Assembly (NCBI GenBank): GCA_031362405.1
Contig: JANLSO010000184.1
Coordinates: 1 to 5,859, forward strand
Direction: 5' to 3'
DNA length: 5,859 bases
Source: JANLSO01 sp031362405
GTDB taxonomy: Bacteria > Actinomycetota > Thermoleophilia > Miltoncostaeales > Miltoncostaeaceae
Shown: piece by piece, positions 1 to 5,781 of the stretch
Layout of the letters: each line of letters begins with the position of its first letter
Numbering within the stretch: position 1 is the stretch's first letter
The notes under the pieces: generated by a model
What the model saw: the letters and a program-made list of their open reading frames with translations, nothing else
What the model was told of the DNA's origin: nothing
Databases searched by the model: none
Program-made: the position numbers and the translations under genes

Positions 1-783
1 GCTCTCATCGAGGACCGACCGACGGTGGCCATCGTCGGCTCGCGGCGGCCCACCCCCGCCGGTACACGGCTCGCGCGCGAGCTTGGGCGTGAGCTGGCCG
101 CACGCGGCGCCATCGTCGTCAGCGGGCTCGCGCGAGGAATCGACGCGGCGGCCCACGAAGGTGCGCTCGCAGCAGAAGGACCCACGATCGCCGTTCTGGG
201 GTCGGGTTTCGAGCGGATCTATCCCCGTGCGCACGCCGGGTTGTTCGGCCGGATCGTCGAGCGCGGCCTTGGGGTGTCGGAGTACTGGCCGCCGACACCG
301 CCGGCGCCGTGGCGGTTCCCGGCCCGCAACCGGATCGTCGCCGGCCTCGCCCACGCCGTGGTCGTCGTCGAGGCGGCTGAACGCTCGGGGGCGTTGATCA
401 CCGCCGACTTTGCCCTTGAGTATGGGCGGCCCGTGCTGGCGGTGCCCGGTGCGCCGTGGGCAGATGCGTCGGCGGGATGCAACGCCCTGCTTCGGGCAGG
501 GGCGGCGTTGTGCGCGGGCGTTGACGACATCGTCGCCGAGATCGACGGTGGGGCATGGGGCGCTGCGCCTGAGATCTGCCCGCCGCGCACGCTGGAGGGG
601 CTGGCATCACACGTTTGGGAAGCCCTGTCCCAGGAACCCCTGCGACTCGACCAGCTCGCCGCGCGGGTCGAACACGCCAGCGAACAGGTCGCCGCGGTCG
701 TGGCGCACCTGGAAGTCGAGGGTCTGGTGCTCCGGGGCGATGGTCAGCGCTACTGGGCGGCTCCCCAAACCCTACGCCCGTAG
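1..783 (+). CDS. dprA: DNA-processing protein DprA/Smf, 5'-truncated by the window edge
   Basis: DprA binds incoming single-stranded DNA in the cytoplasm and loads RecA on it during natural transformation; many non-competent bacteria keep it too. The frame is open from base 1 (260 residues visible) and the GTG at 25 falls inside the Rossmann core, so it is not the true start. Compared with usual DprA lengths, roughly 100 N-terminal residues are missing. Visible landmarks, numbered from base 1, are VAIVGSRRPT (9-18), SGLARGID with a following AH (41-52), LGSGFERIYP (66-75), FPARNRIVAGL (106-116), VVEAAERSGALITA (122-135), GRPVLAVPG (142-150) and GCNALLRAGA (159-168). Residues about 200-252 fit the DprA C-terminal winged-helix domain. 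The gene ends with tandem stops TAG TAG (781-786), 7 bases before the stop of the convergent pafBC. Family assignment is secure; whether this organism is competent cannot be judged here. Confidence 0.95.
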   Translation, partial: ALIEDRPTVAIVGSRRPTPAGTRLARELGRELAARGAIVVSGLARGIDAAAHEGALAAEGPTIAVLGSGFERIYPRAHAGLFGRIVERGLGVSEYWPPTPPAPWRFPARNRIVAGLAHAVVVVEAAERSGALITADFALEYGRPVLAVPGAPWADASAGCNALLRAGAALCAGVDDIVAEIDGGAWGAAPEICPPRTLEGLASHVWEALSQEPLRLDQLAARVEHASEQVAAVVAHLEVEGLVLRGDGQRYWAAPQTLRP

Positions 784-790
784 TAGATCG

Positions 791-2911
791 CTAGCGGGCC
801 GGTGCTCCGTGGCGGTCGGGTTCGACGACGCCGTAGCGGGCGAGCATCCGGCGGGCGGTCTCCCCGACGAGGTGGCGCAAGGCGATCGGCTCGAACAGGA
901 CGGCCTCGCCCTGATGCTTGATGATTTCCTTCACGAGCCACTCTTCGCTTGCGTAGGGGATCTCCACGAGGACCGTCCCGTCGGCGTAGCGCTCCCAGGA
1001 CGGATGTTCCTCGATCATCCAGCGGGCCAGGTCGGGGCCGCACCACACCGAGGCGGTCTGTGCACGGGTCGGCTCGGCCTCGCCCTGGGGGCCCCACGGC
1101 AGGTACGGGCCGGCGGCGGTGATGCCGGGCCGGCGGGCAAAATGCTCTTCGAGCACCGTGGCGCTGCGGACGCGGTCCATTCGGAACGTGCGTTGGTCGT
1201 CGGCCCGGTGGCAGTACGCCACCAGGTACCAGGCGTCGCGCGAGTTCACGAGTAGGTGCGGCTCGATGAGGCGTTTGGTGATCGTGCCGCGCGACTCCGT
1301 CCAGTACTCGATCTCGAGGAGGCGGTCATCACGGACGGCGGCGTTCACGGCGGCCGACACCGCGGCGTTTGCGACTTGCACGCGGCCGATCTCGATCTCC
1401 GGCAGGTTCTCCTCGCCGATCGCGGCCTCGACCTTGCGCCGCGCCGACGCGAGGGCTCCGCCTCCGGCCTCCACGGGCAGGCGATCACCGATGAATTCCA
1501 GTGCCCAAAGGAGCGCTTTGGCCTCGAGAGGCGAAAGCCGGGCGGGGCGCGAGAAGCTGTCGCCGTATGTCTCTTTCTGAACGGCGACGGTGTTGTCGTC
1601 GATCTGGGCGTAGAGCGTGTAGCAACCGCCGCCGAAGTTGATGAGGTTCAGGAGGTTGAGGTCTTCATCGAGGACCCGCCGGTCGATGTTCAGCGCGTCG
1701 CGCAACTCGGCGACGGGGATATGTGCTTCGGTGCTCTCGCCGCAGGCGGCGAGCAGGCGCGTCATCAGCGCCAACAACCGTGCGAAGCGTTCGGCGGGGA
1801 CGACCTTGTCGGGCGCAGGTGCCTGCTCCGGCGCGGGGTCGGCGGCCGCGCGAACCCGCGGTTCAGCACGCGCGGACGTCTGCGGCGCCTGACCGTCTGC
1901 GGCGTGGCGGTCGCGCACCAGCTCAAGCGAGGCAACGGCCGTCTCTCGCAGCCCGTTCGGCCCGGTGACCTCGGCCTCGGAGCCCAAGCTCAGCACCCAC
2001 GCCAAAAGGGCTTTCGCGTTCGACGATTCGGTGGTGTACGTCGCACTGCCGTCGGCGCGCGTCTCGGTGCGACCATAGGTTCCGAACATCTGGTCGACCC
2101 ACCACCCGACCGTCGGGGAGAGGGCGATGGTCGCCTGTTCACCCGTGTCGTCGAGCTGCCAGGGCGCACGATCGCGGTAGCGCGAAAGATCGAGATCGCG
2201 GGGAGCCGTGAAATCGTGCTCGGCGCGTGTCTTGAACGTGATTCGCCCCTCGATGCGCGAAAGGCGAAAGATGCGCATGGCGTCACGCTCGTGCGAATGG
2301 CCGACGGCGTACCAGTTGCCGCCCAGGTAGAGCAGGCTGAAAGGGTCGACTTCGCGCTCAGAGCGGTCGTCACGGCCGATCGTGTAGTACGTGAACCGGA
2401 TCGTCTTGCGCCGGCTGATCGCCGCTTCGATCTTCGACAGATGCGAGGCCACCTCGGGCGAGTAGTCGCCGCCGAGGAGGTTCACCGACACGGTGCGCGC
2501 GGCGTGATCGTCGAGCGGGCTGGGGCGGCCCAGTGTCAGGTGCTGCAACGCCAGTCGCAGCGGCTCGGCGTAGGCGAACTGCCCCTCCAAGACGTAGAGG
2601 CACGTTTGCAACGCCGACAGTTCTCCGCTGTCGAAATCGACCGGGGGCAGGTAGTAGTTCTCGGCGGGCAGCGCATAGAGATCGCCATGGAACGGATCGT
2701 CGCTCGGCCGCTCGACGGCGAGCTTGATGCCCATCGCCTCGATCTCACCACGGTCGGCATAGAAACGCCGCAAGAAAGCCTGATCGCTCATGCCGCCGTA
2801 GCCCTCCACCGACTCGTGGATCTCGTCGGCGGTCACCGGCCGCTGCTGCGACATCAGGAACGCCACCAGCGACAGCTGGCGCACCAGCTTGTCGTCGTCC
2901 CTCATCGCCAT
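791..2911 (-). CDS. pafBC: Fused PafB-PafC transcriptional regulator with two wHTH-WYL halves
   Basis: PafB and PafC are WYL-domain activators of the RecA/LexA-independent DNA-damage response in mycobacteria and act as a complex; naturally fused versions are known in some actinobacteria. This 706-residue protein has both halves in one chain. Half 1: winged HTH about 7-85, including LTA/VTADEI-type helix residues and the segment ending YYLPPVDF; WYL domain about 160-232 with W200-Y201-A202 and FRLSRI (215-220); WCX-like C-terminal extension about 256-335. An Ala/Pro-rich linker at about 336-371 follows. Half 2: HTH about 372-445; WYL domain about 516-590 with W561-Y562-L563 and FRMDRV (576-581); WCX-like region about 613-694. 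The ATG at 2911 is preceded by GGAGT at good spacing; the in-frame ATG at 2905 fits less well. No pafA or proteasome gene is in the window. A different double-WYL regulator is possible, but the order and wording fit PafBC best. Confidence 0.88.
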   Translation of the reverse strand: MAMRDDDKLVRQLSLVAFLMSQQRPVTADEIHESVEGYGGMSDQAFLRRFYADRGEIEAMGIKLAVERPSDDPFHGDLYALPAENYYLPPVDFDSGELSALQTCLYVLEGQFAYAEPLRLALQHLTLGRPSPLDDHAARTVSVNLLGGDYSPEVASHLSKIEAAISRRKTIRFTYYTIGRDDRSEREVDPFSLLYLGGNWYAVGHSHERDAMRIFRLSRIEGRITFKTRAEHDFTAPRDLDLSRYRDRAPWQLDDTGEQATIALSPTVGWWVDQMFGTYGRTETRADGSATYTTESSNAKALLAWVLSLGSEAEVTGPNGLRETAVASLELVRDRHAADGQAPQTSARAEPRVRAAADPAPEQAPAPDKVVPAERFARLLALMTRLLAACGESTEAHIPVAELRDALNIDRRVLDEDLNLLNLINFGGGCYTLYAQIDDNTVAVQKETYGDSFSRPARLSPLEAKALLWALEFIGDRLPVEAGGGALASARRKVEAAIGEENLPEIEIGRVQVANAAVSAAVNAAVRDDRLLEIEYWTESRGTITKRLIEPHLLVNSRDAWYLVAYCHRADDQRTFRMDRVRSATVLEEHFARRPGITAAGPYLPWGPQGEAEPTRAQTASVWCGPDLARWMIEEHPSWERYADGTVLVEIPYASEEWLVKEIIKHQGEAVLFEPIALRHLVGETARRMLARYGVVEPDRHGAPAR

Positions 2912-2916
2912 GGATC

Positions 2917-2921
2917 ACTCC
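2917..2921 (-). promoter_or_regulatory. Shine-Dalgarno site of pafBC
   Basis: On the minus strand GGAGT lies 5 bases before the ATG at 2911. It decides for that start over the ATG two codons further in (2905). It is notable because the other four complete genes of the window lack a comparable site close to their starts. Confidence 0.7.
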
Positions 2922-2947
2922 GCTGCGGGCAGTTCAGCTGAAGCCGC

Positions 2948-2953
2948 ATGATA
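2948..2953 (-). promoter_or_regulatory. Candidate -10 element of pafBC
   Basis: Minus-strand TATCAT matches TAnnnT and lies 36 bases upstream of the pafBC start. A transcript beginning about 7 bases downstream would have a leader of about 30 bases that includes the GGAGT ribosome site. No good -35 hexamer sits at 16-18 bases; GTGACG is about 20 bases away. This is motif-based inference only. Confidence 0.45.
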
Positions 2954-3025
2954 GCCCACGGCAGGCGTCCGACCGTCACTGCGGGCGCGATCTCGACCGG
3001 TATCAAGGTGGAGTCGCCGGGCTGC

Positions 3026-3031
3026 TAGCCT
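3026..3031 (+). promoter_or_regulatory. Candidate -10 element giving a leaderless transcript for the 87-residue gene
   Basis: TAGCCT fits TAnnnT and ends 7 bases before the ATG at 3039, so transcription would be expected to start at or next to the A of the start codon. No Shine-Dalgarno sequence is placed properly: the nearest purine run, GGTGGAG around 3008-3014, is too far upstream. No clear -35 hexamer is visible. Confidence 0.5.
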
Positions 3032-3038
3032 CACCCGC

Positions 3039-3302
3039 ATGACGATTCTCGACCGCGTGTACGACATCCCCGACGATGACGAGCTTGCACAGCTCGTCGG
3101 TGCGGCGACCCCGCATTTCGCCCTGCAGATCCGCGAGCGGGTCGCGAGCTTCGCGAAGAGTCTGCCGGCGGATCACCCGCGACAGGCGGAGCTCTCGCGC
3201 CAGCTCGAACGCCTCGAGCGTCTTGCCTCAGGCGGTGAGACCGGCGGCGAGTCGACAACCGATCTTCCTCCGCGCTCGTCTCTACCCGGGGCTCGCCAGT
3301 AG
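3039..3302 (+). CDS. Small hypothetical protein, 87 residues
   Basis: I do not recognise this family. The product is small and soluble, with no signal peptide or transmembrane segment. The N-terminal part (about 1-63) looks like two or three amphipathic helices, with an acidic patch PDDDE (11-15), the segment ATPHFALQIRERV (23-35), and a charged helix around 47-63 rich in Glu, Arg and Leu. The tail from about 64 on is Gly/Ser/Thr/Pro-rich and probably disordered. Support for a real gene comes from GC-rich third positions, a well-placed TAnnnT element just before the ATG, and the fact that it fills the space between divergent pafBC and the convergent NUDIX gene. Its last 21 bases overlap the end of the NUDIX gene on the other strand, so the disordered tail sequence is partly constrained by that gene. 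A regulatory or protein-binding role is conceivable but not shown. Confidence 0.7.
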   Translation: MTILDRVYDIPDDDELAQLVGAATPHFALQIRERVASFAKSLPADHPRQAELSRQLERLERLASGGETGGESTTDLPPRSSLPGARQ

Positions 3303-3896
3303 CGCCGATCGCACGGCCTGGGCGAACAGCCGCAGGATTCGTGCGGTGGCGCCCCACACGTCCTCGTCGTCGAGCGGGTAGCGCAGCTCGAGCGACGAGA
3401 TGTCGGCGCCCATCGTTGCGTCGTGGCGCAGCACCTCGGCGATGTCGATCACGAGGACCCGGTCGATCTCATACGGCTCGGGTAGCAGCGGCGGGAGCAC
3501 GGAGATCAGCCCGACGAACGGGGTGATGATGAACTGCGACGCCATCGTCGCGACGGGCTCCAGCTCGCCGAGCAGCCGAACCTCGGAACGATGGATCCCG
3601 AGCTCCTCCTCGGTTTCGCGCAGGGCGGTAGTCGCGAGGGTGAGGTCGTCTTCATCGAAACTTCCACCCGGCAGGCTCACCTGACCCGGATGATGGCGCA
3701 GATGTGACGTTCGCTTTGTCAGCAGCAGGGCCGGCCCACGAGGACCGTCATGCACCGCCACGAGAACCGCCGACCGACGACCGGCCGCAGCGCTCACCAC
3801 CGCGGGGCGTGCGTGGAGTGTCTGTTCGAGTGCCGCGGCGAGCACGGCAAGTGGCGGCAGAGCGATCTCCGAGGGTGGATCGGGAGTGTGGGGCAC
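3282..3896 (-). CDS. nudL: NUDIX hydrolase, CoA pyrophosphatase (NudL/UPF0035) type
   Basis: Enzymes of this NUDIX subgroup cleave coenzyme A and its derivatives to 3',5'-ADP and phosphopantetheine-type products, using Mg or Mn, and help control CoA pools. The 204-residue protein shows the subgroup signature upstream of the Nudix box: LLTKRTSHLRHHPGQVSLPG at 58-77, matching the LLTxRSxxLRxHxGQVxFPGG pattern. The box follows with G78, then REtEEELGI at 93-101, whose glutamates bind metal. The distance from the GG to REtEEELG is one residue longer than the textbook box, but E. coli NudL has the same spacing as I recall it. VWGATARIL (180-188) matches the conserved C-terminal VWGmTA segment. The start is GTG at 3896, chosen because it lies 9 bases after a TAGACT element; there is no evident ribosome site. 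It is divergent from the 223-residue gene and overlaps the end of the 87-residue gene. Exact substrate (CoA, oxidised CoA, acyl-CoA) cannot be told from sequence. Confidence 0.9.
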   Translation of the reverse strand: MPHTPDPPSEIALPPLAVLAAALEQTLHARPAVVSAAAGRRSAVLVAVHDGPRGPALLLTKRTSHLRHHPGQVSLPGGSFDEDDLTLATTALRETEEELGIHRSEVRLLGELEPVATMASQFIITPFVGLISVLPPLLPEPYEIDRVLVIDIAEVLRHDATMGADISSLELRYPLDDEDVWGATARILRLFAQAVRSALLASPG

Positions 3897-3905
3897 GGCG
3901 CTTCG

Positions 3906-3911
3906 AGTCTA
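3906..3911 (-). promoter_or_regulatory. Candidate -10 element of the NUDIX gene
   Basis: Minus-strand TAGACT fits TAnnnT and ends 9 bases before the GTG at 3896, which suggests a leaderless or nearly leaderless transcript. No ribosome site is visible in the remaining 9 bases. It faces away from the element at 3952-3957, so the 69-base gap holds a compact divergent promoter pair. Confidence 0.45.
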
Positions 3912-3951
3912 CGGACCGCCGGTTCTGCGCCGAGCGTCTCCGGCTCCCCGC

Positions 3952-3957
3952 TACTGT
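3952..3957 (+). promoter_or_regulatory. Candidate -10 element giving a leaderless transcript for the 223-residue gene
   Basis: TACTGT fits TAnnnT and ends 8 bases before the ATG at 3966. The bases between (GAGCGCGA) do not hold a convincing Shine-Dalgarno site at useful spacing. No -35 hexamer stands out in the GC-rich sequence upstream. Confidence 0.45.
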
Positions 3958-3965
3958 GAGCGCGA

Positions 3966-4637
3966 ATGAACCTCGACCCCGCTGAGGCCCTCTTAGGTCA
4001 GCTCACCGCCGCCCGCGCGGCGGCCGAGACGTTCACCGGCACCCCACCTCTCGGCATCCGCGGAGTCGAGATCGCGTCCGGTGATCGCGCGTACCTCTGC
4101 GCCTACGAGGGCCCCGCATTTCTCTGTCTCGGTGCCGATCTTCGGCCTCTGAGATCGTCGCGACGCGTCGAGCAGGTCGCGACGGCGAGCCTTGTCTGGG
4201 AACAGCTCGAGGCGATGCTCGACGCCGACCGGCTGCGCGACCTCGCGGCGGCCGCGGCCCGGGTGCTCGCCATCGCCAGCGAGCCGGCCGCGATGGCCGA
4301 CGCGGTGCAGGGGGTCGCCGAAACCGCGCTGGCCCTCGTCGAGTGGCGCGACCAGCCGCAGCGGGCATTGGCGTCGCTTCCGCAGATCGACATCGTCTCG
4401 GCACGACACGAGCGGGTGTTCCGGGCCTACGAGCGGTTCGTGGCGGCCACCGAGGGCCTCGTTGCGGCACAGGACGCACTCGACTCGGATCTCGTCGCGG
4501 CCCTGCGCGGGTTCGAGGAGGCCGCCGGCCGTGCGAGCGTGGGCGAGCGGCTCGCGCCACGCCTCGGCCCCGTCATCGAGGCATGCCATGGCGCCGCCGG
4601 CGAGATCACCTCCTCGCACCTCACACCCCTGGTCTAA
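3966..4637 (+). CDS. Hypothetical protein, 223 residues, predominantly helical
   Basis: I do not recognise this protein. It has no signal peptide and no transmembrane segment, so it is probably cytoplasmic. A short helix (about 4-22) leads to a small, probably beta-rich section at about 28-62 with the most distinctive wording, GDRAYLCAYEGPAFLCLGADL (39-59; C45 and C54 lie nine residues apart). From about 66 to the end it is Ala/Glu/Arg-rich and reads as a series of amphipathic helices (about 68-84, 86-104, 107-126, 145-172, 174-190, 196-214), resembling a helical bundle or coiled-coil scaffold. C207 is the only other cysteine. The ATG is preferred because TACTGT lies 8 bases upstream. Frame openness and GC3 bias support coding. 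It has its own promoter and precedes the dehydrogenase gene by 52 bases, which also has its own promoter, so an operon link is weak. Function is unknown. Confidence 0.8.
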   Translation: MNLDPAEALLGQLTAARAAAETFTGTPPLGIRGVEIASGDRAYLCAYEGPAFLCLGADLRPLRSSRRVEQVATASLVWEQLEAMLDADRLRDLAAAAARVLAIASEPAAMADAVQGVAETALALVEWRDQPQRALASLPQIDIVSARHERVFRAYERFVAATEGLVAAQDALDSDLVAALRGFEEAAGRASVGERLAPRLGPVIEACHGAAGEITSSHLTPLV

Positions 4638-4675
4638 CGGGTCGGTGACGGGCGAAGGTTGACGCGGGGCCGGGC

Positions 4676-4681
4676 TATACT
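4676..4681 (+). promoter_or_regulatory. Candidate -10 element giving a leaderless transcript for the dehydrogenase gene
   Basis: TATACT is the best -10 match in the window and ends 8 bases before the ATG at 4690; the bases between (CGCCGCCA) contain no Shine-Dalgarno sequence. A TTGACG at 4659-4664 looks like a -35 hexamer but leaves only 11 bases of spacer, too short for a normal sigma-70-type promoter. It is either chance or an activator half-site; a related GGTGACG occurs at 4644-4650. Confidence 0.6.
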
Positions 4682-4689
4682 CGCCGCCA

Positions 4690-5781
4690 ATGGAGCCCAG
4701 GACCATCGTCGTTATGGAAGGCGATCAAACCGGCCAGGAGCTCCTTGAACAGGCTCTGCGAGTACTCGACCCGAGTGTCCACGGGCTTCCGCTGACCTTC
4801 GAGCGCTACGACCTTTCGCTCGAGAACCGCCGTCGAACCAAGAACCAGGTCGTCTTCGAGGCCGCCGAGGCGATGACCCGCCACGGTTTCGGCCTCAAGG
4901 CCGCGACCGTGACGCCGGAGGAAGCCGACGGTGTCGGTAGCCCCAACGCGATCCTGCGTGAGGCGATCGGCGGCAAGGTGATCATCCGCACCGGGCGTCG
5001 CCTGTCGGGCGTACGACCCATCGGCGGCATCCACGCGCCCATCTCGATCGTACGCATGGCGGTCGACGATGCCTACAACGCCCAAGAGCGGCGCGAAGGT
5101 GAAGGGCTCGACGAGGTCGCCTGGCGGGTTGAGCACATCTCCCGGCGTACCTGTCGGGCCGTCGCCGAGTTCTCGTTCTTGCAGGCACGCCGCATGCATG
5201 CCCAGGTCTACGGCGGGCCGAAATGGACCGTCTCACCGGTTTACGAGGGAATGCTGAAGGAAGAGCTCGACGCCGCCGCCGCCCGGCACCCCGACGTCCG
5301 CTACCGGCCCGTGCTGATCGACGCCGCCTACGCCGGCCTGATCAGCCACACGGGCGATGCCCTCGTCGTTCCGGCCCTGAACCGAGACGGCGACTGCCTC
5401 TCGGACATGGTGCTCCAACTCTTCGGATCGATCGCCGGCGCAGAGTCGTTGTTGCTCGCGTTCGATGACGACCTGCGCGTCACGACGGTTATGGCCGAAG
5501 CGCCCCACGGGACCGCCCCCACGCTGGAGGGCAAGAACGTCGCCAACCCCCTGGCGATGATCCTCGCCGGGGCGTCGATCATGAACTTCATGCACGAACC
5601 GCAGGCCTCCACGGTGTCGCGCGGCATCTACGAGTCGGCGCTCGAGGCGGTCGCCGAAGAGTTCCGCACCGCCGACCTCGGTGGCCACTGCGGCACCGAC
5701 GAGTTCACCAACGAGGTCATCAAGCGGCTGCGCACGAAGCTCGACGTGTGGAGTTCGCTCGGAGAGTCAGCGGTTCTCTGA
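4690..5781 (+). CDS. Isocitrate/isopropylmalate dehydrogenase family enzyme, probably isocitrate dehydrogenase
   Basis: Family members oxidatively decarboxylate isocitrate or related 2-hydroxyacids with NAD(P) and Mg/Mn. The 363-residue length fits the short homodimeric branch. Aligning by motif to E. coli isocitrate dehydrogenase, SPNAILR gives S84, N86 and R90 (S113, N115, R119), followed by R100 (R129) and R122 (R153). Catalytic Y129 matches Y160, K178 matches K230, and metal ligands D211, D235 and D239 match D283, D307 and D311, with spacings kept exactly among these aspartates. The SxN loop favours isocitrate over isopropylmalate. The cofactor loop HGTAP (273-277) and N286-P287 are present, but the residues choosing NADP in E. 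coli (K344, Y345, Y391, R395) read T278, L279, A328 and G332, and the Asp typical of NAD enzymes at the first position is absent too. The usual REN after the substrate arginine is RMA. NAD use is the likelier guess. Homoisocitrate or another substrate remains possible. Confidence 0.85.
   Translation: MEPRTIVVMEGDQTGQELLEQALRVLDPSVHGLPLTFERYDLSLENRRRTKNQVVFEAAEAMTRHGFGLKAATVTPEEADGVGSPNAILREAIGGKVIIRTGRRLSGVRPIGGIHAPISIVRMAVDDAYNAQERREGEGLDEVAWRVEHISRRTCRAVAEFSFLQARRMHAQVYGGPKWTVSPVYEGMLKEELDAAAARHPDVRYRPVLIDAAYAGLISHTGDALVVPALNRDGDCLSDMVLQLFGSIAGAESLLLAFDDDLRVTTVMAEAPHGTAPTLEGKNVANPLAMILAGASIMNFMHEPQASTVSRGIYESALEAVAEEFRTADLGGHCGTDEFTNEVIKRLRTKLDVWSSLGESAVL

Noticed and set aside
25..27. GTG at 25 as the start of dprA.
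   Set aside because: The frame is open upstream to base 1, and position 25 lies at the first strand of the Rossmann core, after which all DprA motifs follow. A start here would delete the N-terminal domain.
772..783. Inverted repeat CTACG-CC-CGTAG over the dprA stop, as a terminator.
   Set aside because: The stem is only 4-5 base pairs, the loop is minimal, and there is no T-run after it. It is too weak to call.
410..2941. Long plus-strand open frames opposite pafBC (410-1255 and 1256-2941), almost continuous for 2.5 kb.
   Set aside because: This frame is aligned codon-for-codon with pafBC, so it is interrupted only where pafBC uses TTA, CTA or TCA, which are rare at this GC content. The translation is Arg/Gly/Val-rich without domain motifs, while the minus strand encodes a clear double wHTH-WYL protein.
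4640..4681. GGTCGGTG (4640-4647) followed by TATACT, as a PafBC-dependent (RecA-independent damage) promoter of the TGTCRGTG-N8-TAnnnT type.
   Set aside because: The first box matches 7 of 8 positions, but the spacer is 28 bases instead of about 8, so the geometry is wrong. A search of the other promoters by eye found no correctly spaced copy either, including the pafBC promoter, where GGTCGGAC is 13 bases from TATCAT.
3993..4706. Minus-strand 237-codon frame opposite the 223-residue gene.
   Set aside because: It is an antisense shadow with Arg/Gly-rich, low-motif composition, and it runs across the dehydrogenase promoter. The plus-strand gene has a well-placed -10 element and a more natural protein composition.
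4675..5199. Minus-strand frames inside the dehydrogenase gene (4675-5199, 5233-5688).
   Set aside because: The plus strand holds a full set of isocitrate dehydrogenase catalytic motifs across this stretch, and the antisense translations show no family features.
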